Source: Oceanicella sp. SM1341
GTDB lineage: Bacteria; Pseudomonadota; Alphaproteobacteria; Rhodobacterales; Rhodobacteraceae
Length of the DNA stretch: 64,000 nucleotides
Direction of reading: 5' to 3'
NCBI RefSeq assembly: GCF_003448965.1
Contig: NZ_QRGC01000025.1
Span: 28,743 to 92,742 of the forward strand
In this document: piece after piece, positions 52,520 to 62,900 of the stretch
How the letters are laid out: every line of letters begins with the position of its first letter
Numbering within the stretch: the stretch's first letter is position 1
Position numbers and translations under genes: made by a program
Notes under the pieces: generated by a model
Told to the model about the DNA's origin: nothing
Database searches by the model: none
What the model saw: only the letters and a program-made list of their open reading frames with translations

Positions 52520-52846
52520 TTACTCTTTCAACGTCTTCCTGAAATTGGCGAAGGCCTTGACGACCTTGTCCGGGGTTGACGCATCCGGTCGCAGATCATC
52601 CGGCAGCCGGCCTGCGAGTGCGTACAAGTAGTCCTCCGGAATGTTCAGGATGCCGGAGAACTGGCGGATCAGGTGCCCCGAGCTGGGGCTGCGTCGGTCG
52701 TGCTCGATGTCGCTGAGGTACTGCGGGGATATCGACCCACCACCTTCTTCCTTCATCACGCGCGCTGCGAGCTCCTTCTGGCTGAGACCGAGTGCCTTGC
52801 GGGCCTTCGAAATCGCCAAGCCGAAGGTCACACCGTCGGCGGACAT
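52520..52846 (-). CDS. XRE-family repressor, partner of ImmA-type protease
   Basis: A 108-aa protein with a Cro/C1-type HTH: AISKARKALGLSQKELAARV, SPQYLSDIEHDRRSPSSGHLIRQFSGIL. The start at 52846 (MSADGVTF) gives a normal domain; the RBS (GGGAGA) is rather far upstream. Likely represses its own promoter and that of the 395-aa gene through the shared palindrome, and is removed by the ImmA-type protease. It is divergent from the HEPN-helicase gene. Confidence 0.85.
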   Translation of the reverse strand: MSADGVTFGLAISKARKALGLSQKELAARVMKEEGGGSISPQYLSDIEHDRRSPSSGHLIRQFSGILNIPEDYLYALAGRLPDDLRPDASTPDKVVKAFANFRKTLKE

Positions 52847-52876
52847 GGCCGGTTCATCGCTGCTTCTCCCTGTCAA

Positions 52877-52920
52877 TCCGCTTGTTCGCGGATTTTTCCG
52901 TTGATACGCTAGTTTGCGTA
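52877..52920. promoter_or_regulatory. Two palindromic operators upstream of the XRE gene
   Basis: TCCGC-ttgttc-GCGGA (52877-52892) and TACGC-tagttt-GCGTA (52905-52920) are perfect 5-6-5 inverted repeats with centres 28 bp apart. They lie in the divergent region before the XRE gene and the HEPN-helicase gene, so one regulator could affect both directions. Confidence 0.7.
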
Positions 52921-53083
52921 GGGCTTCAACGGCAGAGAGGGCGTGCTCGCATGCTGCATCAAACAGCACTGGTCCGGGATCGACAACGACGGCGCGTCTC
53001 ATCGATCGGACCCTCGACGCTCAGAGACGCCGGTTTCGCCCGCGTACCGGAAGTCGGTCGCTTGAGCTCCATCGGATAGAAAG

Positions 53084-56000
53084 ATGCATAACGAACTGAG
53101 ACTAGCGACGTCCGATCTCGCGCGCTTCCTACAAGAGAAGCTCCCGGAGCTGTCCGAGGACTGGTGGGCAAAGCACGTTGTTGATCGCCTCAGCTTCCAA
53201 CAGCAGCGTGTCATCGGCGAGAAAAACATCTCTTCATTGCGAGAGTTGGATTTCGCCGCACTTCTGCGTGTCCTTGACCAGAACTGGTACGACTTATCCG
53301 GCAACTGCAATCTTCCCCGTGAAGCCCGCAACTGGGTGAAGGAGCTCCAAACCGTGCGCAACAAGTGGGCGCACGTGTCTGCGGAAGAAACCCCCGCGAG
53401 CGAGATATACCGGGATGCAGATACGCTGGGACGCCTCTTGAACCTTATTGGAGCCCATCAGGGTTCAATGAGCGCGGTTCGGGCAGTCAAGGAATCCGCG
53501 CTTGCCAGAATGACCGACGGCGCAGGCGGAACGGCTTCCGCGGCGGTGAGCGACGCGAACACCGTCACGGGCCCCACCGAAGCTCCCCCAACCGAAGCGC
53601 CAATGCACCTGTTCAAAGTCGGCGACGTCGTGGCTCTGCGCTCGGACAACTCAGTCAAGCTTCCCGTGCTCGAAGTGATCATCGGCGGGCCAGAAACCAG
53701 GTACTGCGTCTTCCAGGATGGAGCAAAAGCCACCTATTATGAAAGCCAGTTGCAGGCCGTGGCGGGAGATGCTGGCGAGCAACCGTCCATCTCAATAGAT
53801 GAGTTCCGCGCGCGGCTTACTGCACTTCATTTGCTGTCACCATCGACGGCGAATCTGTTCTCGTTGCGCTCCGGTCGAGTCAACTTCGTCCCCTATCAGT
53901 ACAGACCCGTTCTTAAGCTCATACGCTCCGACCGCCCCCGCTTGCTGATCGCGGACGAAGTCGGCGTTGGAAAAACAATCGAAGCCGGCCTGATCCTCAA
54001 AGAGCTCCGCGCCCGCATGGATATTTCGTCCGTGCTCGTTATTTGCCCCAAGGCGCTGGTCGCTGAAAGAAAATGGCAAACTGAGCTAAAACGCTTCGAC
54101 GAGAACTTTACTCATCTCGATGGCGCGTTGCTTCGGCACTGTTTGCATGAGACCGATCTCGAAGGCGAGTGGCCCGAGCAATATGAGAAAGCCATCCTCC
54201 CCTTCTCATTGTTTGATTCGGATCTCATCTTCGGGTCCGAGACGAAAAAGCGGCGCAGAGATCGCGGGCTCCTGGCTCTCGACCCAGCCCCAGCATTCGA
54301 CCTCGTGATTGTGGATGAAGCGCACCACATCCGGAATTCGGACACTTTTCTTCATCAGGGAGTCCGATACTTCTGCGATAACGCACGTGCCGTGTTGTTG
54401 ATGACTGCAACTCCCGTGCAGCTCGGCAGCCAGGACCTCTTCACACTACTCAATGTGCTCCGCCCCGACCTTGTGATCGACCGCAACAGCTTCGAGCAGA
54501 TGGCGGAGCCAAACCGATTTATTAATGAGGCGGTCCGGCTATGTCGGGAAAAAGGACCAAAGTGGCAACAAGAAGCAAGTGAGCAACTCAGACAGGCCAC
54601 AGAGACTGAATGGGGGCGGCTGTTTCTTAGGGAAGGGCCGACGTTTCAAGGTGTCTTCGACAAGTTGCGAGACGAGATTGAACTTCCAGATGAGGAGCGT
54701 GTCGCTCTGACCAGGAAACTGGAGGAACTGTACACGTTCAGTTCGATCATCAACCGCACACGCCGCCGGGATATTGGCGAATTCACAAGCCGCAAGCCCC
54801 AAACGCTCACAGTCGAATTCACCGACGACCAGAAAGCGCTCCACGATGATCTTCTAGGCGTCGTTGCCCGCATTCTCGCCCGATCCCACGGTCAGCAGAA
54901 CGTCAAGTTCATGATGACCACCATTCGCAGGCAGGCTGCTAGCTGCCTATATGGGCTTGCACCAATGCTCTCCGACATCCTGAACCGTAAACTTGATCAA
55001 CTTGAGCTCATTGAAGCCGCCGATAGCGCCGACGAGGTTGACCTGAGCTTTGTTGAGGGCATCCGGCAAGAAATCGAAGACCTCATCAGTAGAGCGGAGT
55101 CACTTGATCCAACCGACCCAAAGATCGAAGCATTCGTCCGCACACTGACAGATAAAACACGGCTGGCGAACAACAAAGCCCTCGTGTTCAGTACGTTCCG
55201 CCACACACTCGCCTACCTCGCCCGACACACTGAGGATGCGGGGCTTCGTTACGGCGTCATCCATGGAAACATCCCGGATGACGAGCGTGCATCTCTGCGG
55301 AAGCGCTTCTCCCTGCCACAAGAAAACCCGGATGCGCTCGACGTGCTCTTGTCGTCAGAGGTCGGTTGCGAGGGCCTGGACTTTCAGTTCTGCGATTTCC
55401 TAGTGAACTACGATCTTCCTTGGAACCCGATGCGGATCGAACAACGTATCGGCCGAATCGACCGATACGGCCAGAAGAGTGAGACCGTCAGTATCGTGAA
55501 CCTTGTCACGCCTGGAACCGTCGATGCTGACATCTACGAGCGTTGCCTGATGCGGATCGGTGTGTTTCAGCACGCCGTAGGCGGGAGCGAGGAGATCCTC
55601 GGTCGGGTCACGCAGGAAATTCACGATATTGCAGAAAGCTTTGTTCTGACCGATGAAGAGCGGTCCCGCAGACTTCAACAATTGGCTGACAACGGCATTC
55701 GCCGTATTCGCGAAGAGCAGGAACTCGAGGAGAAAGAGTCAGAGCTGTTCGGCCTGAATGTCCCAAAGGTGTCCTGGCGTGAGGATATCGACAATGCGGA
55801 AAACGAGTGGCTCTCGCCGGACGCCATTCAGAAATGCGTCTCAACCTACTTGAAATCTCGGACAGGCTCGGACCACGAACACCTGCTCGGAGACAAGCCA
55901 CTGAAGACGCTTCGCCTGAGTCAGGACGCGCGCAGCGCGCTACTAGCCGACTTCAAGCTGCTCAAGCGCAGCGCGGATCCGATCTCCAACGCGTGGGAGA

Positions 56001-56653
56001 AGTGGCTGAAAGGCGGGACTCCGAGCATCGCTGTCACCTTCGATCAGGAGACAGCAACTGATGACCCGAAGGTGACTCATCTGACGGTACTGCATCCACT
56101 GGTAAGGCAAGCAGCGCGCTACCTCGAAACCAACGATGCGATGCAATGCACGCTTCAAGCCTCCGACGGTCTGCCGGCCGGTGTTCACCGTTTTGCCCTC
56201 TACAGATGGCGGAAGTTCGGCATCAAGCCGGACGAGGAGCTCGTTGCAGTAGCCGATGATCCCGTCGTCGAGGGAGCGCTAATGAAGATCCTTCACACGG
56301 CAATCGAGCCAATCGAGCAACGCGCTGCACCATCGCGTGACTTTGATGATCTCGATGCTTTGCATCACGCGAAATGGACGGCGGCCCAGGCATCCCACAT
56401 CGCTCAGAACCAGGAGCTGGCTGAACATAGGGTACAGAGCCTCACCGTCAGCCACCGCGCTCGGGTCCGTGCCCTGGAAGATCAGATCACGAAGGCCACG
56501 AATGAGAAGATCCGGATCATGAAGCAGAGCGAGCTTGCTCGGGCAAATGCGGATTTTGATCGGCGCGTCACTGAACTGCGCGAGGCGGGGAATACTGGCG
56601 ACATTAGGGCAGCGCCCGTGCTTTTCGGAACCGTTGTAGTGGGGGTCGGGTAA
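53084..56653 (+). CDS. Defence-module protein A: Swt1-type HEPN domain fused to SNF2-like helicase
   Basis: A 1189-aa protein. Residues about 1-125 form a HEPN domain of the Swt1 type with the RNase motif R92-x4-H97 (RNKWAH). A small beta-rich linker (about 175-225) follows, then an SF2 helicase of the SNF2/HepA kind: Walker A GVGKT 294-298 in LLIADEVGVGKTIEAGL, DEAH 411-414 (VIVDEAHHIRN), and the C-terminal lobe with SSEVGCEGLDFQFCDFLVNYDLPWNPMRIEQRIGRIDRYGQ. The tail is long and coiled. HEPN domains with this motif often cut RNA. It is the first gene of a three-gene plus-strand unit, 4 bp before gene B. The start has only a weak RBS. Confidence 0.85.
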   Translation: MHNELRLATSDLARFLQEKLPELSEDWWAKHVVDRLSFQQQRVIGEKNISSLRELDFAALLRVLDQNWYDLSGNCNLPREARNWVKELQTVRNKWAHVSAEETPASEIYRDADTLGRLLNLIGAHQGSMSAVRAVKESALARMTDGAGGTASAAVSDANTVTGPTEAPPTEAPMHLFKVGDVVALRSDNSVKLPVLEVIIGGPETRYCVFQDGAKATYYESQLQAVAGDAGEQPSISIDEFRARLTALHLLSPSTANLFSLRSGRVNFVPYQYRPVLKLIRSDRPRLLIADEVGVGKTIEAGLILKELRARMDISSVLVICPKALVAERKWQTELKRFDENFTHLDGALLRHCLHETDLEGEWPEQYEKAILPFSLFDSDLIFGSETKKRRRDRGLLALDPAPAFDLVIVDEAHHIRNSDTFLHQGVRYFCDNARAVLLMTATPVQLGSQDLFTLLNVLRPDLVIDRNSFEQMAEPNRFINEAVRLCREKGPKWQQEASEQLRQATETEWGRLFLREGPTFQGVFDKLRDEIELPDEERVALTRKLEELYTFSSIINRTRRRDIGEFTSRKPQTLTVEFTDDQKALHDDLLGVVARILARSHGQQNVKFMMTTIRRQAASCLYGLAPMLSDILNRKLDQLELIEAADSADEVDLSFVEGIRQEIEDLISRAESLDPTDPKIEAFVRTLTDKTRLANNKALVFSTFRHTLAYLARHTEDAGLRYGVIHGNIPDDERASLRKRFSLPQENPDALDVLLSSEVGCEGLDFQFCDFLVNYDLPWNPMRIEQRIGRIDRYGQKSETVSIVNLVTPGTVDADIYERCLMRIGVFQHAVGGSEEILGRVTQEIHDIAESFVLTDEERSRRLQQLADNGIRRIREEQELEEKESELFGLNVPKVSWREDIDNAENEWLSPDAIQKCVSTYLKSRTGSDHEHLLGDKPLKTLRLSQDARSALLADFKLLKRSADPISNAWEKWLKGGTPSIAVTFDQETATDDPKVTHLTVLHPLVRQAARYLETNDAMQCTLQASDGLPAGVHRFALYRWRKFGIKPDEELVAVADDPVVEGALMKILHTAIEPIEQRAAPSRDFDDLDALHHAKWTAAQASHIAQNQELAEHRVQSLTVSHRARVRALEDQITKATNEKIRIMKQSELARANADFDRRVTELREAGNTGDIRAAPVLFGTVVVGVG

Positions 56654-56657
56654 GGCG

Positions 56658-59600
56658 ATGTCGACCGCAAAAGATAAGCAGCTTGTCATCAACAACGTGC
56701 GCGAAGAGCGAGTCGATCTCGCAAAGGTTCTCAAAAAGCACACCGGCATCAGACGCATCGTCGAGGAGCTTTATCCCGACAGTGCTCACTTCATTTTTGA
56801 GCTTCTACAGAACGCGGAAGACACCGGAGCAACTGAGGTGGGCTTCGAACTTCGGAGGGACTGCCTGTCATTTGAGCATAACGGTCGGCCGTTCTCCGAA
56901 GCGGACATCCTCGGTATTACGGATGTTGGCGAGGGTACAAAGTTCGATGACGTCGATACTATCGGACGGTTCGGTGTAGGCTTCAAAGCAGTGTTCGCCT
57001 ATACGGAGTCACCTAGAATTTGGTCTCCAACATATTCCTTCGAGATCAAAGAACTTGTCTTGCCGTCGCTAATGAGCGATCGCAGCGATCTTCAAGGAAA
57101 GACACGCTTCGAATTCCCGTTCAACAACCCCAAGAAGCCAAGGGAGGTCGCCTACAAGGAAGTTGAAGGCGGCCTCCGAGATCTCGCCGAAACCACTCTG
57201 CTCTTCCTCAACCACCTCCACTCGATCTCCTGGAAAATAGGTGACAGCGGAGGGGGCACGGTCCTTCGTATCGAACACACCGAGAACCATATCGAAGTTC
57301 TCAAGGAGACCAATGGCGAAACTACCGCCAGTTCTCACTTCTTGAGGTTCGCGCAGCCCGTTGAGGGACTGACGAGGGAGACGAAGCACAAAGTCGCGAC
57401 GGCCTTTGCACTCGAATTCCTTCCTGACGTGAAGGCCTTCGATCCGCACGCCCCTATCGCAAAGCAGATGAAGATTGTACCGGTTCCAGGTCAGGTTGCG
57501 GTGTTCTTCCCGGCGGAGAAAGAAACGTCCGGCCTGCGGTTCCATCTTCATGCTCCATTTGTGCCGGAACTAAGCCGAGCGAGCATCAAGGAAACACCTG
57601 CAAACGAACCGCTGTTCGAGCAGTTGGCAGGTCTCGCCGCGGCTTCCCTTCACGAGGTCCGCGACCATGGCTTGCTGACGTTGGATTTTCTGTCGGTCTT
57701 GCCGAACAAGCAGGATTCAATCCCTGCTCGATACCAAGCGATAAGGACGGCAATCATTGATGAAATGAACAATGAGGTGCTTACGCCTACGCACGGAAAG
57801 TCTCACGCTCCCGCCAAAAGGCTTCTGCAAGCGAAGGCGTCATTGAAAAGCCTTCTCTCCGAGAAAGATCTCGAGTTTCTTGTCGAAGATGCCGATGCAC
57901 CTCTCCTCTGGTCAGTTGGCGCAACGCAAAAGAACACCAATGCGGACCGATTTCTCGACTCGCTGGAAATTCAGGAATGGGGATTGGAAGAGTTCGTTGA
58001 TCTTCTCACTGATCGCACATCGCATGGCCAGCGCTATGTGTCTCGCCCACCATATTGGGTGAGTGGTCCAGATGGCGAATTCATGGAGTGGCTTTCCTCA
58101 AAGCCGAATGATTGGCACCAGCAGCTCTACGCCCTCCTATATAGCGAGCTCACAAGCGAGGGTGGACTTTATCAATTCAGGAATTCAAAGATCGTTAGAC
58201 TTTTCTCTGGTGAGTATGGAGTTGGAAAAGAGTGTTTTTTTCCAGATGAAGGTGGCCAGGATGATAGCGATCTTCCGCGTGTAACTGCGGAGGTCTACAC
58301 CTCTGGCAGAGGCAAGGCGCAACAACACAATGCTCGAAAGTTTCTTGAAGAGATTGGTGTCCGTGTGGTCGGTGAGGCAGAGCAAGTCGAACTGATCCTC
58401 AAGAAGCGTTACACTCGTGACGCCGAAAACCCATCGGAAAGAACTTATAAAAAGGACTTTAAGCGCTTTGTTGCTCTTGTCGAAAAAGAATCTTCGACAG
58501 CGAACCTTTTCAAAAATCACTTTGTTTTCAAGTGCGAAGACGATCAGTGGCGCACGCCAAACGGTGTCTACCTCGACGCTCCCTTCTTGGACACTGGACT
58601 GCGAGCCTACTACGATGCTCAGGCCGACGAAGCTGAGGAATCCGCACTAGACAGCTTGTTCTACCAAAATATTGGTGTCCCAACGAAGAAGGTCGCGGCG
58701 TTTGCAAGAGCCACTGGCGCGATTGGCGAGCTTCAAATTTCCACCTGCCGTTGCTACCAGAACCGCGAATGGAACTATTTGAGCCAGGTTGGTGGGGAAC
58801 GTCACACCTCCCCGATTGATCGCGACTACGAAATCGAGGGCTTGGCAGATCTCCTGAAGAAGCCCACGCTCGCGCTCTCAAGGCTGGTCTGGCGAACCAT
58901 GGCCGCGCTCCCGAACGATGGACGCCACTTGGTAGCGACCTATCGCCGAAACGCGAGTGCTGGCTCTCGACAAGCTGCGTCCTCCCTCGTCCATGTATTG
59001 CGGTCTGCTGCTTGGGTGCCGCAGGGACATGAGTCCTTTGTACGACCCTCGGAAGCTTCGCGGGATGCACTCCCTGAAGGCTTCTCGTTTGATCCTGGCC
59101 AGCGATGGTTGAAGGCGGTGAAGTGGGGTGAGGACGTCGTTAAGCGATCAGAGCAGCAACGCCAGAAGGAAAATTTTGCGCGCGAATTAGGCTTCTCCGA
59201 TTTGTCGACCCTGGAGAGAGCGAAGCGCTTTGCATCTCTTCCGCCAGAGGAACAAGAGCGATTCTTGACCGATTGGGAGCGTAACGCAGCGCACGAGCTC
59301 CCCGACCACTCTCCAGCAAATCCGGAACGTCGAGCGTCGCGGGTGGGCGAGATGGCCGCTGACGCTCCGGAACGGCGCACAGAAGAACGGACACGGAGCG
59401 TATCGGTTGGCCGCGAAGACGTCAAAGCCGAGGCAGGTCAATACTTGTTGCAGCAGTATGTGACGGATGACGAGCTTTTCTGCCAGGTCTGCAAAAAACC
59501 GATGCCATTCAAGCTCGATGATGGTTCTGCATACTTCGAACGGGTTGAGTTTCTATCAGGTCTGAAAAAGAGACATCTCCAGAACTACCTTGCGCTGTGT

Positions 59601-59816
59601 CCAAACCACGCCGCCATGTTTCGACATGCCAACAGCACCAAGGACTTCATGTTGGAGATGTTCCTCGAGCTTGCGGGGAATGAGTTGGAGGTGGTTCTCG
59701 CACAAGAAAATGCGACCATCTACTTCACGAAGACACACATCGCTGACCTAAAGACGATCATCGAAGTCGATGCCAGTAGCGACGACGACTCCAATCAAGA
59801 TGTTTCGGCATCGTGA
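56658..59816 (+). CDS. Defence-module protein B: sacsin/Hsp90-like ATPase with C-terminal CxxC...CxxH
   Basis: A 1052-aa protein, 4 bp after gene A with AAGG before the ATG. The N-terminal GHKL fold shows the N-box E48-x3-N52-x2-D55 (FELLQNAEDTGATEVGF), a variant Bergerat loop EHNGRPFS (73-80) and glycine box IGRFGVGFK (102-110), as in sacsin N-terminal domains. About 800 residues without clear motif follow. Near the end are C942-x2-C945 and C981-x2-H984 with the intervening LKKRHLQNYLALCPNHAAMF, an HNH-like or treble-clef zinc site. Bases 58130-58560 are locally AT-rich. The exact biochemical role is unknown. Confidence 0.82.
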   Translation: MSTAKDKQLVINNVREERVDLAKVLKKHTGIRRIVEELYPDSAHFIFELLQNAEDTGATEVGFELRRDCLSFEHNGRPFSEADILGITDVGEGTKFDDVDTIGRFGVGFKAVFAYTESPRIWSPTYSFEIKELVLPSLMSDRSDLQGKTRFEFPFNNPKKPREVAYKEVEGGLRDLAETTLLFLNHLHSISWKIGDSGGGTVLRIEHTENHIEVLKETNGETTASSHFLRFAQPVEGLTRETKHKVATAFALEFLPDVKAFDPHAPIAKQMKIVPVPGQVAVFFPAEKETSGLRFHLHAPFVPELSRASIKETPANEPLFEQLAGLAAASLHEVRDHGLLTLDFLSVLPNKQDSIPARYQAIRTAIIDEMNNEVLTPTHGKSHAPAKRLLQAKASLKSLLSEKDLEFLVEDADAPLLWSVGATQKNTNADRFLDSLEIQEWGLEEFVDLLTDRTSHGQRYVSRPPYWVSGPDGEFMEWLSSKPNDWHQQLYALLYSELTSEGGLYQFRNSKIVRLFSGEYGVGKECFFPDEGGQDDSDLPRVTAEVYTSGRGKAQQHNARKFLEEIGVRVVGEAEQVELILKKRYTRDAENPSERTYKKDFKRFVALVEKESSTANLFKNHFVFKCEDDQWRTPNGVYLDAPFLDTGLRAYYDAQADEAEESALDSLFYQNIGVPTKKVAAFARATGAIGELQISTCRCYQNREWNYLSQVGGERHTSPIDRDYEIEGLADLLKKPTLALSRLVWRTMAALPNDGRHLVATYRRNASAGSRQAASSLVHVLRSAAWVPQGHESFVRPSEASRDALPEGFSFDPGQRWLKAVKWGEDVVKRSEQQRQKENFARELGFSDLSTLERAKRFASLPPEEQERFLTDWERNAAHELPDHSPANPERRASRVGEMAADAPERRTEERTRSVSVGREDVKAEAGQYLLQQYVTDDELFCQVCKKPMPFKLDDGSAYFERVEFLSGLKKRHLQNYLALCPNHAAMFRHANSTKDFMLEMFLELAGNELEVVLAQENATIYFTKTHIADLKTIIEVDASSDDDSNQDVSAS

Positions 59817-59999
59817 GTTTCGACCGCCTCGCATTGCCCAGCCGCCTTGAGAGGCCGCACACGCATGGAAAGCGGGTAGATGGACCGCATCGGCCCGTTC
59901 AACGACCTTTCTTCGATCCGTCATTTCGAAGGTCTCAGGATCAAGCGGGAGCGCTCCGGCCACCACGCTGGTTGGCAGAGGTCAAGCCGAGGGAAGTTC

Positions 60000-62900
60000 A
60001 TGATGCATAGCGCTGCGAAACAGCTGCCGGTTCGACACCTTTCCGTTCGGCTTCCATGGCACGACACCGGCTGGAGTGGCACTGTGTGCAATGCGCCATC
60101 GAAGAACAGCTGGTGCATGGTCCTCAAACGGATCCGTGAGGAAAGGAATGCTGCTGCCGAGGAAGACGTTGCCGGCAGCGCCTGGTCCGATCTCAGCGAG
60201 GCCGAAATACCGGCATGTCTGGCAGAGCGCGGAGCAGCTCTAAATGCCAAGCCGTATTCGCTTCGCAGCCGTCACCCGTTCGCCGACTCTTCAGCCGAGA
60301 CCCACGGCCATTTTGCCGAGAACGAGTTTCGCCTACCTCCATATAGCGTGCAGACGATCCCGTTTCGCTGGACTCGCAAGGAAGACGCACAAGCCATCGC
60401 CGATGAGCTCGCGTTGCCCTTCGACATATCGCGCGAACCGCAGCTGTCGTTCGAGACGGTGTGGGTCAATGACTTCGCCAACCAGCAGATCATGCTGGAC
60501 ACCTTTTTCAGCGCGGTGGCGCCCGAAAAGTCGCTCATCTTCTTGTACGCCAAGCGGACGCCGTTGGCCGATGACCCGCGCCGCGTTCTGGTAGGCGTGG
60601 GACGCATCACGTCTGTTGGCCCCGCTCAGGAGCATGCATACAGCGGCGACACGGGAGGAAAGCTACGCGGCCTCATGTGGGAACGGGCGGTTTCCCATTC
60701 GATCCGGCCCGACGGTTTCGACGGTTTCGTGCTTCCGTACCAGAAGCTTCTTGCCTTGGCCGAGCGAGACGGGACGATCGACCCTTCTCAGTTCGTCGCC
60801 TTTGCACCGGATGAAGGCTTCGACGCGTTCAGCAACGTTGCAGAGCACGTCGACCACGATCTCGCCATTGCGAGCCTTCTGTCGTTGGCCGACAAGGTGC
60901 GCGTCATCGCGCAACACATCCCCGGCGCATGGGACCGTCACCTCGAGTGGATTTCCGAACGCCTCGCCGAGCTTTGGGAACTCCGCGGAGCATTCCCGGG
61001 GCTCGGGAGCGCGCTTCACGCGTTCGAGGTCCGGTATGGGACGCTGCTAGCGATGGACCTTGCTCAGCGACACTGCGTCGACGGTCATTGGACGGAGGAC
61101 CCGTGGACACTCGTCTCACGCGCTTTCGAGAATCCGGGCGCGGTTCTATCGCCTGCGGTCGCCTCACAAATGCAGCCGTTAGACGGCAAGAGACTCGCTG
61201 CGCTGCCGCAAGAGCGCTACGAGCTCTTGAAGCTCTTATCTAGATTCAGCCTCACGATCGAACAGGCATCTCGTTTCTTCAACGCGGAAAGCCGAAACAG
61301 CCTGACGGACGAAGACGTTCTTCGAAATCCCTACCGTCTTTTCGAGGCCGACAGGTTTAGGCTCGATGCGGTCAGCATCGGCACGGTTGACCGCGGCATG
61401 TTTCCTGACAAGTCGGTCCGCCAGACCTTCCCATTGCCCGACATCAGCCGCTTGGAGGGCGACCAGGACCCGAGGCGAGTTAGGGCGCTGGCAGTTCACG
61501 TCCTCTCGGAGGCAGAGGCGACCGGCCATACCCTGCTGCCGGTCAACCAGGTTCTCGAAGCCATTCGAGCGCTCGAACTCGATCCGCCTTGCCGGCCAAC
61601 GCGGGACTTGCTGCCTCTGCTTGACCCAGTCATGGCGCCCGAGATCCTCGATGCATCGTTGTCGGACGGTACGCGGGCTTGGCAGTTTGGTGAACGACGC
61701 GAGATCGACGACCTCTTGCGGCGGCAAATCAGCCGTCGACAGAAAGGTCGTCGGCATGAAGCCAACCACGACTGGCACGACCTTGTCGACCGGTCATTGG
61801 GGAAGATCCCTGAAGACACCGACGAAGCCGCCCTAGAGAAACTAGCAAGGACGGAGAAAGCCGCCGCGCTTGAAGAGTTATTCGTGGCGCGCTTTTCGCT
61901 GCTCCTTGGGCCTGCCGGAACTGGGAAGACCCGGCTCCTCCAGATGCTTTGCGACCTCCCGGAAGTGCGCGGCGAAGGAATCCTTCTCCTGGCACCCACC
62001 GGCAAAGCGCGAGTGCAGATGCAACAGAACATCGAGGGTCTCAAGGCGCTGACCATTGCGCAGTTCCTGTTGCCGGACCGGTTCGACCCCGAGACGCAGC
62101 GGTATCGCCTTTCGCACACTCCAAAGGTCGAGGCGGCCGGAACAGTGATCATCGATGAAGCCTCGATGGTCACGGAGGACATGCTCGCCGCAGTGTTCGA
62201 CGCGCTCAAAGGCCCGAAGCGGATCATCCTTGTAGGCGACCACCGACAACTCCCGCCGATCGGTGCCGGGCGGCCTCTCGTGGATCTGACGAGGGAGCTT
62301 CGCCCGTGGGACGAGGACAGGGAACCACCTTTCCCACGAGTAGGGCCTGGTTATGCAGAGCTGACGGTGCATCGTCGGCAGACCGGCAAGGGCAAGGCAG
62401 GTCGGGATGATCTGCTCTTGGCATCCTGGTTCACCGACGAGGCGCCGGATCCTGGAGCGGACGAAATCTGGGCTCGCATGACCCTCGGCGAGACGGATGG
62501 ACATGTCGAAGTGCGCACATGGCAGACAGATGAAGAGTTGAAGGATGCGCTACTCCAAGCGCTCGTCCAACACGTCCCAGAGGTCGAGCACGACCATGAC
62601 GAGCGCGGCTTTGGCATCTCGCTCGGAGGCGTAGGAACCGACAATGGCGTCTTCTTCAACGCCACGTGGCTTGAGAAGAACAAACCCGGATCCGCGGAGC
62701 GATGCGAAAGCTGGCAGGTGCTGACGCCCGTTCGCGGGAAGGGCCACGGGGTTGAAGAGCTGAACCGATTCCTGCACGAGCGATTCCGTAGAGACGCCCT
62801 CCGCTTCGCCGACGGCCGCCGGCCTCGAACGCCTCGGCCCAGTGGCGCAGAACGGATCATCTATGGCGACAAGGTCATGTCGACCACCAACAAGTCGCGC

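Noticed and set aside
59880..59999. 40-codon longer start of protein C
   Set aside because: No RBS, and the family-like N-terminus begins after 60000. Kept as an alternative only.
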